DNA from: Candidatus Elulimicrobium sp.
Lineage (GTDB): Bacteria; Patescibacteriota; Minisyncoccia; Phycocordibacterales; UBA918
Assembly: GCA_022730015.1 (NCBI GenBank)
Contig: DZBU01000002.1
Location: 23,043 to 67,841 of the forward strand
DNA length: 44,799 bases
Direction: 5' to 3'
The translations under genes and the position numbers were made by a program. The notes below the pieces were generated by a model that was not told the DNA's origin, did not search any database, and was given only the letters and a program-made list of their open reading frames with translations. How positions within the stretch are numbered: position 1 is the stretch's first letter; each line of letters starts with the position of its first letter. Positions 18,791 to 27,290 of the stretch are shown one piece after another.

Positions 18791-19339
18791 ATGATAAATC
18801 TTATCCCCCCAACAGCTAGAAGAGGAGTGCTTGTCGAGTATTGGATACGAGTAGTTTCGGTCTGGCTCATCCTGTGGTCAGTAGCACTCTTTGCTGCGAC
18901 CAGCCTTCTATTGCCAGCCTATGTATTTGTAAATTCGCAAGTCAGAGTCTATCAAGAATCGGCCGAACTCGCGTCACAGAAAGTTGCTGATTACGAAGCT
19001 GTCTCGACGGCGCTAGTGCGGGCCAGTCAGCAAGCCAAAACTGTCATGGATGAGGCGAATAGGTTTCAAATTTCTGACTACGTTGAGCTACTCGAACAAC
19101 TCCAAGGTGATGAGATACAGATTAACAGAATAGAACTCGGTCGAGCTGAGCAAGGGGTGTTACCAGCAGTTGTTGGGGGAATGGCAGATAATCGACAGGC
19201 GTTAGCATCGTTTCGAGACCGTCTATTGACTGATAAGCGCATCTCAGCGGTAGATCTGCCAATTTCAAATCTGGCTCAAGATAAAAACATTCCGTTCACG
19301 ATCACGATCACATTGGCTAATCAGCAAGATACAGTATGA
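18791..19339 (+). CDS. PilN-like fimbrial assembly protein
   Basis: MINLIPPTARRG start and single TM, directly after pilM. Confidence 0.75.
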   Translation: MINLIPPTARRGVLVEYWIRVVSVWLILWSVALFAATSLLLPAYVFVNSQVRVYQESAELASQKVADYEAVSTALVRASQQAKTVMDEANRFQISDYVELLEQLQGDEIQINRIELGRAEQGVLPAVVGGMADNRQALASFRDRLLTDKRISAVDLPISNLAQDKNIPFTITITLANQQDTV

Positions 19340-19860
19340 GTCAGAGTACAAAGAGAACTATTGGTATCGCAATCATCTTGTTCACGCTCGCCGTGTCAGT
19401 ATTTGGCGTGATGGTGTATCAGGTCATGGCACGGGGCGAACGTTTGGTCGAACAGATCGCAACACTTGAGGAACAACAAGCCCAGGAAGCCTCATATTAC
19501 CGCTTGCAGCGTATCGCGGAGGACAGTAAAGCGGATCGTGATCAAGTACAGTCATACTTTTTGCAAAAAGAAAGTGATAGTATTGATTTTCTTAACCACG
19601 TTGAATCTTTAGCTCCGGGTGCTGGTGTAGTTTTAGAGACTAATGAGTTGAAACTCTTAACTGAAGATGGTGGGGCGAACTGGATCCAAGCGACATTTTC
19701 TTTTTCTGGAAGTCGATTCAATGTACAAAACTTCATTCAAGCACTTGAGACCCTGCCGTACGTCGTGCAGCTAACAAATGTAAAAATGGAAGCACAGTCA
19801 TCCATGCTCTGGCAAGCATCCGTTGTAATGCAAGTACAAGTATTAACGTATGATAAATAA
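19336..19860 (+). CDS. PilO-like pilus assembly protein
   Basis: Single TM plus coiled coil, overlaps pilN by 4 nt; position in pilMNO order. Confidence 0.65.
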   Translation: MSQSTKRTIGIAIILFTLAVSVFGVMVYQVMARGERLVEQIATLEEQQAQEASYYRLQRIAEDSKADRDQVQSYFLQKESDSIDFLNHVESLAPGAGVVLETNELKLLTEDGGANWIQATFSFSGSRFNVQNFIQALETLPYVVQLTNVKMEAQSSMLWQASVVMQVQVLTYDK

Positions 19861-20341
19861 AAATAGATTCTCGCAATTAGCAAAACGGATCACAAGAGCA
19901 GACCACGGCCTTAGTGATCCGCAACTGATTCACCCATCACGAGAATGGAAGACCGGTTTAGCAGTGGCCTTTGTTATGTTCGTAGCGAGTGCCATTTGGA
20001 GCATTCAGACATATATTACTTTTCGGGAGGTCTCAGCCCAAGAAATAAGCCCCGTTGGTGTAGATGTCGTTGTGTATCGAGAGTCATTAGTAGAAGCTGT
20101 CCTAACAATGTATGAGGAGCGACAACAAGCGCATGAGAAGTTTTTAAATAGTGTCCAAATGGAACAGCCAATTGTCCCAGAGGGGGAAGGGGAGAATGGA
20201 TCAACGGAAGAGCCGCAAGCCAACAGCGACGATGAAACAGAAATCGTGCCAGACACTACCAGTCAACAGGAGGAAGAGGTTGCAAGAAAAGCCACTTCAA
20301 CTGATGAAGTTTCGAGTGTAGAAGAATCTTCAACGCCATAA
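19850..20341 (+). CDS. Single-TM protein with acidic C-terminal tail in the pil cluster
   Basis: TM 'GLAVAFVMFVASAIWSIQTYITF' then Glu/Ser/Thr-rich tail; overlaps the PilO-like gene. Confidence 0.6.
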   Translation: MINKNRFSQLAKRITRADHGLSDPQLIHPSREWKTGLAVAFVMFVASAIWSIQTYITFREVSAQEISPVGVDVVVYRESLVEAVLTMYEERQQAHEKFLNSVQMEQPIVPEGEGENGSTEEPQANSDDETEIVPDTTSQQEEEVARKATSTDEVSSVEESSTP

Positions 20342-20366
20342 ATCTCGGAAGGGGAGTGATAAAGGA

Positions 20367-20393
20367 GACCCCATCTTTCTGAAAGATGGGGTC
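20367..20393 (+). terminator. Hairpin at the end of the pil operon
   Basis: gaccccatcttt-ctg-aaagatggggtc. Confidence 0.65.
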
Positions 20394-20468
20394 AAGGCTC
20401 GAACGTCCTTCTTTTCGTGATGAGTGCTTGAAAAGACAAGGATTTAAATATTTGTGTAATGAGATAAT

Positions 20469-21077
20469 TTATTCGCAAGAAGAATCAGCTATACCGTCAC
20501 TGTTGGCATCAAATCTGTTGCCACTGAAGGGTATCTCAATAAATATTTCATCATCATAAGGAGAATCAATGACGCCATTAGGACCAGCAGATTTAATTAC
20601 GTCTTTTCTATCACAAGGGCCTGGGTAGGTAGGTAGTGCAGGCTCTCCTTCGTTTGGGTCAAAAAGATAGGGGCTTCCCCAGGGGTCTCGTTCCAGGTTT
20701 TCAATACTTACTACGACTCCTTTGGTGGCAGCTTGAATACGTGAGGCTACGTCCATCCAGTTCACATAACAGGGGTCTGTCGATGGTATGTTGCGAAGAT
20801 CTATGCCATAACAAGGGCCATCAGGCCAGTCATATTTCGGTTTGTCGGGCCCCCCGTATGGATCAGGTAAAATATCACGAATTCTCCTTCCTTTTTTCGC
20901 CTGAGCGATAACAGCCATAGAGGAAAATTCTTCCATTTCTACCAGGGCTTTTGTCACCAAAGCCTTTTCTTTAGCTGCGGCAAGCGACGCGAAAATAATA
21001 CTTACCAGAAGCCCGATGATTGCGACCACAACCAATATTTCAAGAAGCGTGAATCCTGAATTTTTTTTAGTTATCAT
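20469..21077 (-). CDS. Type II/IV pseudopilin (prepilin) with GspG-like C-terminus
   Basis: Prepilin motif MITKKNSG|FTLLEILVVVAIIGLL; 'RDPWGSPYLFD'; Ca-site-like 'SPYDDEIFIEIPF'. Confidence 0.85.
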   Translation of the reverse strand: MITKKNSGFTLLEILVVVAIIGLLVSIIFASLAAAKEKALVTKALVEMEEFSSMAVIAQAKKGRRIRDILPDPYGGPDKPKYDWPDGPCYGIDLRNIPSTDPCYVNWMDVASRIQAATKGVVVSIENLERDPWGSPYLFDPNEGEPALPTYPGPCDRKDVIKSAGPNGVIDSPYDDEIFIEIPFSGNRFDANSDGIADSSCE

Positions 21078-21113
21078 TTTTAACTTTTAGGGTACCTTTC
21101 ACTTCACTTTCAG

Positions 21114-21497
21114 TTATACAGCGTCAACGGCTTTTTTGAGTTTCGTTTCTACTTCTTCAGCAATGCTCACGATAGTGCTGTTTTCAACTGCGCTCATGGC
21201 AGCGCTCGGAAGCATCACTGAAACGTGCACCTCGTCACCAGTCTGATAGACAATTACATTACATGGTAACAGAAGTCCAATTTCTTTTTCTGCTTCTAGT
21301 GCTTTATAGGCGAAAGTTGGATTGCAGGCACCGAGAATAGTGTAATTTTCATAGTCGAGATCAAGTTTTTTCTTCATCGTTGCTTTGACATCGATGGTGG
21401 TCAGTACTCCAAACCCTTCTGTACTGAGGGTTTCGGTAACTTTCGAGACAGCTTCCTCAAAAGGAAGGGCTACAATTTTGCTATACCTGTATTTCAT
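21114..21497 (-). CDS. DUF302-domain protein
   Basis: TLSTEGFGVLTTIDVKATMKKKLDLDYENYTILGACNPTFAYKALEAEKEIGLLLPCNVIVYQ. Confidence 0.88.
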   Translation of the reverse strand: MKYRYSKIVALPFEEAVSKVTETLSTEGFGVLTTIDVKATMKKKLDLDYENYTILGACNPTFAYKALEAEKEIGLLLPCNVIVYQTGDEVHVSVMLPSAAMSAVENSTIVSIAEEVETKLKKAVDAV

Positions 21498-21498
21498 A

Positions 21499-21756
21499 TT
21501 AATTTGTCTCTCTTGTTACGAACCAGTTGTACACAAGTGCAAATGCATAGAGAATAATAAAGCTAATAATTGCTGCTTCAATTATACCGGCGATTATACC
21601 ACCAAGAGAGAGGGAGGAGAACATGTGCCAACCCCCAATCATTGAAGCGGCTCCGGTGTAAAATCCAAGATTGCCAAGTATGCCAAGAAGTAGCATACAA
21701 GCTGCGGATACTATCGCCCCTGCGTACCCAAGAGCGAGTGAGTTGAGTGTTTTCAT
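21499..21756 (-). CDS. DUF5676-like small membrane protein
   Basis: ALGYAGAIVSAACMLLLGILGNLGFYTGAASMIGGWH, two to three TM, adjacent to DUF302. Confidence 0.7.
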   Translation of the reverse strand: MKTLNSLALGYAGAIVSAACMLLLGILGNLGFYTGAASMIGGWHMFSSLSLGGIIAGIIEAAIISFIILYAFALVYNWFVTRETN

Positions 21757-21789
21757 ATAAAATATTTTGTTGGTTTAGTAAAAGTGGTA

Positions 21790-21818
21790 TTGACCTTGAT
21801 ACCCCCTAGGGGTATCAT
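21790..21818 (+). promoter_or_regulatory. Promoter with embedded CsoR-type operator
   Basis: TTGACC (21790-21795), 17-nt spacer, TATCAT (21813-21818); operator ATACCCC-CTA-GGGGTAT. Confidence 0.75.
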
Positions 21819-21826
21819 ACCAGTAT

Positions 21827-22096
21827 ATGAAAAAAGAAGTCAAGAAACGTGTCGTCCATCGTCTTAAGATCATTGAGGGGCAGGTACGCGGACTCCACAA
21901 AATGATTGATGATGAGGCGTACTGCCTTGATATCATCACCCAGTCTTCGGCAATACGGCATGCACTCGGTTCAATTGAAGATTTAATGCTTGAGAATCAT
22001 CTGACTACCCACGTGAAGGAACAGATGCAATGTGGTGAGGATAAGAAGGCGGCTAAAGAGATTCTGGCAATTTACAAGCTCGCTAAGAAAAAATAA
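21827..22096 (+). CDS. CsoR-family metal-sensing repressor (Cys-His-His type)
   Basis: RLKIIEGQVRGLHKMIDDEAYCLDIITQSSAIRHALGSIEDLMLENHLTTHVKEQM. Confidence 0.9.
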   Translation: MKKEVKKRVVHRLKIIEGQVRGLHKMIDDEAYCLDIITQSSAIRHALGSIEDLMLENHLTTHVKEQMQCGEDKKAAKEILAIYKLAKKK

Positions 22097-22101
22097 ATAA
22101 C

Positions 22102-24138
22102 ATGAATAGACATTCAAACAATAACCATAGCGACCACCATGCTCACAAGCATCATAACCACAGTAAGTATAATAGTCATGGCATGGGTCACGGTTCGGCA
22201 GAAGTGTTTCTCCGACGTTTTTGGATGGTAACTTTTTTGCTCATTCCACTCGTTGGTACCAACGAGGCAGTTGCAGGATTTTTAGGGATACCAACCTTTG
22301 AACTTGGGAAATGGATATCTTTTGCTATTGCAACCGTTATTTTTGGTTTTGCATTTATCTTCTTTCAACACGCTCTTCATGAGATAAAGGCAAGAAAGTA
22401 CGGCATGATGACATTGGTCTCACTTGCTGTCGGAGCAGGGTATCTATTCTCAGTTGTATCTACATTCATTCCTTCACTTCATGCAGAGTTTTATCTTGAA
22501 ATATCAACCTTGATTTGGGTGCTCCTTTTTGGTCACTATCTTGAAGCACGCTCAGGGGCGGCTGCGGGAAATGCTTTGCAAGAAGTTGCCAAACTTTTAC
22601 CAAAGCAGGCACACAGGTTAGTTAACGGTATAGAAGAAGATGTTGATGTTACTGAACTCAAAGAAAATGACCAGGTACTGGTAAAGCCAGGTGAGAAGAT
22701 TCCAGCTGATGGCGTTATCCTTTCCGGTTCAGCTAATGTTGATGAGGCGCTTATCAGTGGTGAGTCCAAACCGATTCATAAAAGCAAAGGAGATCAAGTG
22801 GTAGCAGGTAGTATTTGTCTCGATGGTTCTTTAACCCTGAAACTTTCTCGTGTCGGTGAGTACTCCACTATCGGTCAGATTCAAAAATTGATTGCAGAAG
22901 CGCAACAGACAAAGCCAAATTCACAGCGTATTGCTGACAAAGCAGCGGGGATTCTCACTTTTGTGGCAGGAATCACCGCTCTTCTTACTATTCTTGTGTG
23001 GTCACTACTACTTGGTGAAACATTCACTTTCTCAATTACGCTAGCAATAACCGTCTTAGTCATTGCATGTCCACATGCCCTTGGCTTGGCGATTCCAACA
23101 GTCACCACCATTACCACCTCGCTTGCAGTTAAAAACGGTTTCTTTATCAAGAACCTTGCTAAGATAGAAGTCATCCGAAAAGCTGACTATGTAGTTTTCG
23201 ATAAGACAGGCACACTTACAACTGGTGTGTTTGGGGTCACTGACGTTGTACCAATTGGCGACATCACTAAAGATAGTGTTCTTAAAGTGGCTGGCTCGCT
23301 TGAACAACATTCTTCTCATATCATCGGACAGTCGATTGTGGCGCACACAAAAAAAGAAAGAATTAGACTTGAAAGTATTTCTGAATTCAAGAACGTAGCC
23401 GGCAAGGGTATTAAAGCGGTACTTGATGGTGTAACGTACACAGTTGGAAATAAAGCAATTTTAGAGGAGGTGGGTATTGATACTACAGATTCAGAAAATG
23501 CCTATAATGAGCTTACGTCTAAAGGCAAGACCACCGTCTTTGTAGCTGACGAAACAAAAGTAATAGGACTCATTGGCCTCTCAGACACGATCAAAGAAGA
23601 ATCGCTTAATGCCCTCAAGCAACTGCACGACATGGGCGTAAAGGTGGCGATGCTTACCGGCGATAATCAAGCGGTTGCACAATCAGTGGCTGCAGAACTC
23701 GACATCGATACCTACTTCGCTGAGGTGTTACCAGAGGATAAATACACGCACATTAAGTCACTACAGGAAGAGGGAAACGTGGTATTGATGGTCGGTGATG
23801 GTGTGAATGATGCGCCAGCACTGACACAAGCTGATGCAGGTATAGCGATTGGCGCAGGTACAGATGTGGCGGTTGAAGCTGGAGATGTGGTTCTTACGAA
23901 GAGCAATCCGGAAGATATTGTAAAGCTCATAAAGCTCTCAAAAAAAGTCTACTCCAAAATGATTCAAAATCTCGTCTGGGCACTTGGGTACAATATTGTT
24001 GCAATTCCAGCCGCCGCTGGAGCGTTCGCTTATTGGGGGTTCTTCCTACGACCTGAAATCGGAGCATTTGTGATGAGTTTATCAACCGTCATTGTGGTCG
24101 CAAATGCTATGTTACTTAAACGCATAGACTTAAGTTAA
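22102..24138 (+). CDS. CopB-type heavy-metal P1B ATPase with CPH motif and His-rich N-terminus
   Basis: NHSDHHAHKHHNHSKYNSHGMGHG; IACPHALGLAIP; DKTGTLTTG; GDGVNDAPAL; MSLSTVIVVANA. Confidence 0.95.
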   Translation: MNRHSNNNHSDHHAHKHHNHSKYNSHGMGHGSAEVFLRRFWMVTFLLIPLVGTNEAVAGFLGIPTFELGKWISFAIATVIFGFAFIFFQHALHEIKARKYGMMTLVSLAVGAGYLFSVVSTFIPSLHAEFYLEISTLIWVLLFGHYLEARSGAAAGNALQEVAKLLPKQAHRLVNGIEEDVDVTELKENDQVLVKPGEKIPADGVILSGSANVDEALISGESKPIHKSKGDQVVAGSICLDGSLTLKLSRVGEYSTIGQIQKLIAEAQQTKPNSQRIADKAAGILTFVAGITALLTILVWSLLLGETFTFSITLAITVLVIACPHALGLAIPTVTTITTSLAVKNGFFIKNLAKIEVIRKADYVVFDKTGTLTTGVFGVTDVVPIGDITKDSVLKVAGSLEQHSSHIIGQSIVAHTKKERIRLESISEFKNVAGKGIKAVLDGVTYTVGNKAILEEVGIDTTDSENAYNELTSKGKTTVFVADETKVIGLIGLSDTIKEESLNALKQLHDMGVKVAMLTGDNQAVAQSVAAELDIDTYFAEVLPEDKYTHIKSLQEEGNVVLMVGDGVNDAPALTQADAGIAIGAGTDVAVEAGDVVLTKSNPEDIVKLIKLSKKVYSKMIQNLVWALGYNIVAIPAAAGAFAYWGFFLRPEIGAFVMSLSTVIVVANAMLLKRIDLS

Positions 24139-24168
24139 ATTGAATAATAGTATACAATTACCATAAAT

Positions 24169-24564
24169 ATGATACGGAGACTCAGTATATTAGTATTTAC
24201 GCTAATCTTTCTCGGAGCAATGTTCGGGGGTCTTTTCCATGTGACCATGGGTATGGATATGACCGGAAATATGTCTGGTTGTCCATTTATGACTCATGAA
24301 GAGGTTGTCTGTTCAATGAGTGTACTCGATCACATTGGATTGTGGCAATCAGCCTTTTCGGCAGTGGTCCCATCACTTACGTTGTTACTATCAGCATTAG
24401 TTGCTGCGGTACTTGTCCTTTCGGTTGCTCCAAATCTACTTCTCAAACAGAAATTTAGAGAACCACCACTACCCAGAGAATTATTGCATCGTACCTATTT
24501 ATATTCCTACCGTCCACTACAGGAATTATTTTCTAGTGGCATTCTTCACCCAAAACTTTTCTAA
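24169..24564 (+). CDS. Small Met/Cys-containing two-TM membrane protein
   Basis: HVTMGMDMTGNMSGCPFMTHEEVVCSM between TM segments; within copper island. Confidence 0.6.
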   Translation: MIRRLSILVFTLIFLGAMFGGLFHVTMGMDMTGNMSGCPFMTHEEVVCSMSVLDHIGLWQSAFSAVVPSLTLLLSALVAAVLVLSVAPNLLLKQKFREPPLPRELLHRTYLYSYRPLQELFSSGILHPKLF

Positions 24565-24629
24565 CGCATTTTAACCCAGTAGGCCACTTTTTGTGCCTGC
24601 TGTTTTTATTAGCGTAATGAAAAGTAATA

Positions 24630-25484
24630 ATGAATCAAACAACAATATTTGTCATCGCTATCGGCATCCTTGCATTGGTTGGTGTGAGTTTCTACTTCAC
24701 AAACAACGCAATGATGACTGGTGAAATAGATGAAATGCGGGAACACAATGATAGTCTTGCACCACATGAAATAAGTCCTGGTGATGTCGTAAAAAAAGTG
24801 CAAGCTGATGAAGATGTGGTGTTACTTGATGTACGAACTCTTGAAGAATACGAAGAAATACATCTCAAAGACGCGCTCCTTCTGCCGGTACAAGAACTGT
24901 CGCAGGAAACTCTTAACAGTATCGGACTTGGTGAAGGTGCGAAAAACAAAGAGATTGTTCTTTATTGCCGTAGTGGTGCCCGAAGCCAAACGGCATACAA
25001 CGTCATGAAATCACTTGGCTATACGAATATCAAGAGTGTGGCTGGAGGCATGATTCATTGGCAAGAAGACCAGTATCCTCTAACAGAATCTGGTGCCTAT
25101 ACCGGACCGATGATGATGTCGGGAAGTGAAGAAAAAGCAACAAATGCGGAAGGACCAAAAGTAGCGATTGACCGCACCCTGCATGACTTCGGTGTAATTC
25201 CTCAGTATGGAGGAACGACTGAAACCACATTTACTGTTACAAATATGGGAGCTGAAACTCTAGAAATTGGCACACTGACAACTAGTTGCAGTTGTACATC
25301 AGCAACAATATCTGAGTCTTCGATCAAACCAGGAGAAAAAGCAACTCTTACCGTAGTTTTCGACCCAGATTTCCACGAGGAACCTCTAGTCGTATTTAAA
25401 CGTACTGTCTTTATTCCAACCAATGACCCCAATAACCCTGAAGCGGAAGTGTCGGTACAGGTTGATATCCTTGAAGGAGAGTAA
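24630..25484 (+). CDS. Membrane-anchored rhodanese-DUF1573 fusion protein
   Basis: Rhodanese loop YCRSGARSQ; DUF1573-like 'DFGVIPQYGGTTETTFTVTNMGAETLEIGTLTTSCSCTSA'. Confidence 0.85.
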   Translation: MNQTTIFVIAIGILALVGVSFYFTNNAMMTGEIDEMREHNDSLAPHEISPGDVVKKVQADEDVVLLDVRTLEEYEEIHLKDALLLPVQELSQETLNSIGLGEGAKNKEIVLYCRSGARSQTAYNVMKSLGYTNIKSVAGGMIHWQEDQYPLTESGAYTGPMMMSGSEEKATNAEGPKVAIDRTLHDFGVIPQYGGTTETTFTVTNMGAETLEIGTLTTSCSCTSATISESSIKPGEKATLTVVFDPDFHEEPLVVFKRTVFIPTNDPNNPEAEVSVQVDILEGE

Positions 25485-25507
25485 TTACTAATGATAAATA
25501 ATAGACT

Positions 25508-25981
25508 ATGAACAAATACATTATCGGCACCGTCATACTTGCTGTTGTGCTAATTTTTGGAGCAAACTATTTTGGCAACATGGGTGAAACAACCAAGGCT
25601 ATCACAAACGTCGCTTCTCCAATTGCTGTGTTAGAAAAACCATACGATTTTGGAGACATAGACATCTTTGCAGGAAAAGTGAGTACAACCTACACACTTA
25701 AAAACGAAGGAGCAGAAGCGGTGACGATTACCCAAGCAGCCACCAGCTGTATGTGTACCGAGGGAGAAATTGCTGGACTTACCTTTGGTATGCATGGCAG
25801 TGAGGTGAAGTCAGTCGTCATACCAGCTGGTGGCGAAGAAGCTGTTGCAGTAACATTTGACCCGCTCGCACATGGTCCAGAGGGTACCGGACCAATAACA
25901 AGAGAGTTAATGCTTAAAACAAATTCAAGTGAGACACCCGACATACGTCTGAAGTTTAGTGGCAATGTAATTAAGAACTAG
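25508..25981 (+). CDS. DUF1573-domain protein
   Basis: YDFGDIDIFAGKVSTTYTLKNEGAEAVTITQAATSCMCTEGEI. Confidence 0.85.
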   Translation: MNKYIIGTVILAVVLIFGANYFGNMGETTKAITNVASPIAVLEKPYDFGDIDIFAGKVSTTYTLKNEGAEAVTITQAATSCMCTEGEIAGLTFGMHGSEVKSVVIPAGGEEAVAVTFDPLAHGPEGTGPITRELMLKTNSSETPDIRLKFSGNVIKN

Positions 25982-25987
25982 ATAAAA

Positions 25988-26719
25988 ATGACTGAAAATA
26001 TCCAAATTAAAACACCAAACAATTATCTTATTCCCTTGGCAATCGTGATTGCTGGTGGGCTGGTGGCAGGAGCTGTCTTCATGGGTAATGGAAGTGGGGG
26101 CAGTGGCACTGCAACAGGCCAGCAAGTGCAAGAAGAGCCAGTTGGCACAACCGACGCGGTGAGAGCCGTTACTAAAGATGACCATATCAAGGGGAGTATA
26201 GATGCCCCGGTTACTATTGTTGTGTATTCAGATTTTGAATGCCCGTTTTGTAAGCGGTTCCATGACACTATGAATGAAGTTATGAAAGAGGTTGATGACG
26301 GTCAGGTTGCGTGGGTCTTTAGACATTTTCCACTCGACCAATTACACCCAGTCAAAGCACGTGCTGTTGCGGTGGCCTCAGAGTGTGCAAGTGAACAAGG
26401 GGGTAATGAAAGCTTTTGGAAGTTTTCAGATCGGTATATGGAACTGACTCTGTCGAACAACAAAACGCCAATCGAAACAGTGATTCCGCAAATTGTACAA
26501 GAAATTGGTCTAAACGAATCAGCTTTTCAGACTTGTTTTGAGAGTGGAAAGTATGACCAACATATAGAAGACGATATAGAGAATGCTGTTGCGACTGGCG
26601 GACGAGGTACTCCGTGGAGTGTAGTCATAGCGCCAAATGGAAAAACCTTTCCGTTAAATGGGGCACAACCACTTGATGCAGTAAAACAACTTATAAGTCT
26701 CGCTGCGCAAGAAAAATAA
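25988..26719 (+). CDS. DsbA-family thiol oxidoreductase (thioredoxin fold)
   Basis: VVYSDFECPFCKRFHDTM, 'VFRHFPLDQLHPVKARAVAVASECASEQG'. Confidence 0.92.
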   Translation: MTENIQIKTPNNYLIPLAIVIAGGLVAGAVFMGNGSGGSGTATGQQVQEEPVGTTDAVRAVTKDDHIKGSIDAPVTIVVYSDFECPFCKRFHDTMNEVMKEVDDGQVAWVFRHFPLDQLHPVKARAVAVASECASEQGGNESFWKFSDRYMELTLSNNKTPIETVIPQIVQEIGLNESAFQTCFESGKYDQHIEDDIENAVATGGRGTPWSVVIAPNGKTFPLNGAQPLDAVKQLISLAAQEK

Positions 26720-26724
26720 TTGGT

Positions 26725-27276
26725 ATGTGGCAAGGGCAACTCGGTACAGTATTCGCTAACCCAGTGTATATATCCACTGCCATATTTATTGCGTGGGCCG
26801 TAGTCACCTTTGCTATCTTATTGCCAAATATTCAACTTATCGGTGTGGTGTTGTTTTCTGACACTGTGTCAGCTATAGAGAAAGTATATTTTCTTTTTAG
26901 CCTCTACGGTTCAATTGGTACTAACTTTACACTTGTATCAGCTTTGTCTGCAGTCGTCATAGCAGTACTTTTTGGCATCAATGTGACACTACTCCTATAT
27001 TACATTCGAAGGGTTCGTGGTGCGGCAAGCAGCATAAGATCTACAGGTGTAGCAGGTATCAGCGGGCTTATAAGTGGAGTCCTCGGTCTTGGGTGTGCTG
27101 CTTGTGGGACATTTGTTCTCACTTCAGCGCTAGCTCTTGTTGGAGCAGCGGGCATAATTACGTATCTGCCATTCAAAGGTGTAGAGTTTGGATTTATAGG
27201 GATAGGTTTATTACTCTACTCAACTTACTCCATCATTCAAAAAATAAACAGCCCATTAGTGTGTCGTGTAGAATAA
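26725..27276 (+). CDS. Multi-TM membrane protein with intramembrane CAAC motif
   Basis: SGLISGVLGLGCAACGTFVLTSALALVGAAGIITYLPFKG. Confidence 0.65.
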   Translation: MWQGQLGTVFANPVYISTAIFIAWAVVTFAILLPNIQLIGVVLFSDTVSAIEKVYFLFSLYGSIGTNFTLVSALSAVVIAVLFGINVTLLLYYIRRVRGAASSIRSTGVAGISGLISGVLGLGCAACGTFVLTSALALVGAAGIITYLPFKGVEFGFIGIGLLLYSTYSIIQKINSPLVCRVE

Positions 27277-27290
27277 TTAATGAATAACAT

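Noticed and set aside
22102-22200. His-rich repeat-like DNA at the start of the copper ATPase
   Set aside because: It encodes a metal-binding His-rich tail; not a DNA repeat or CRISPR-like array.
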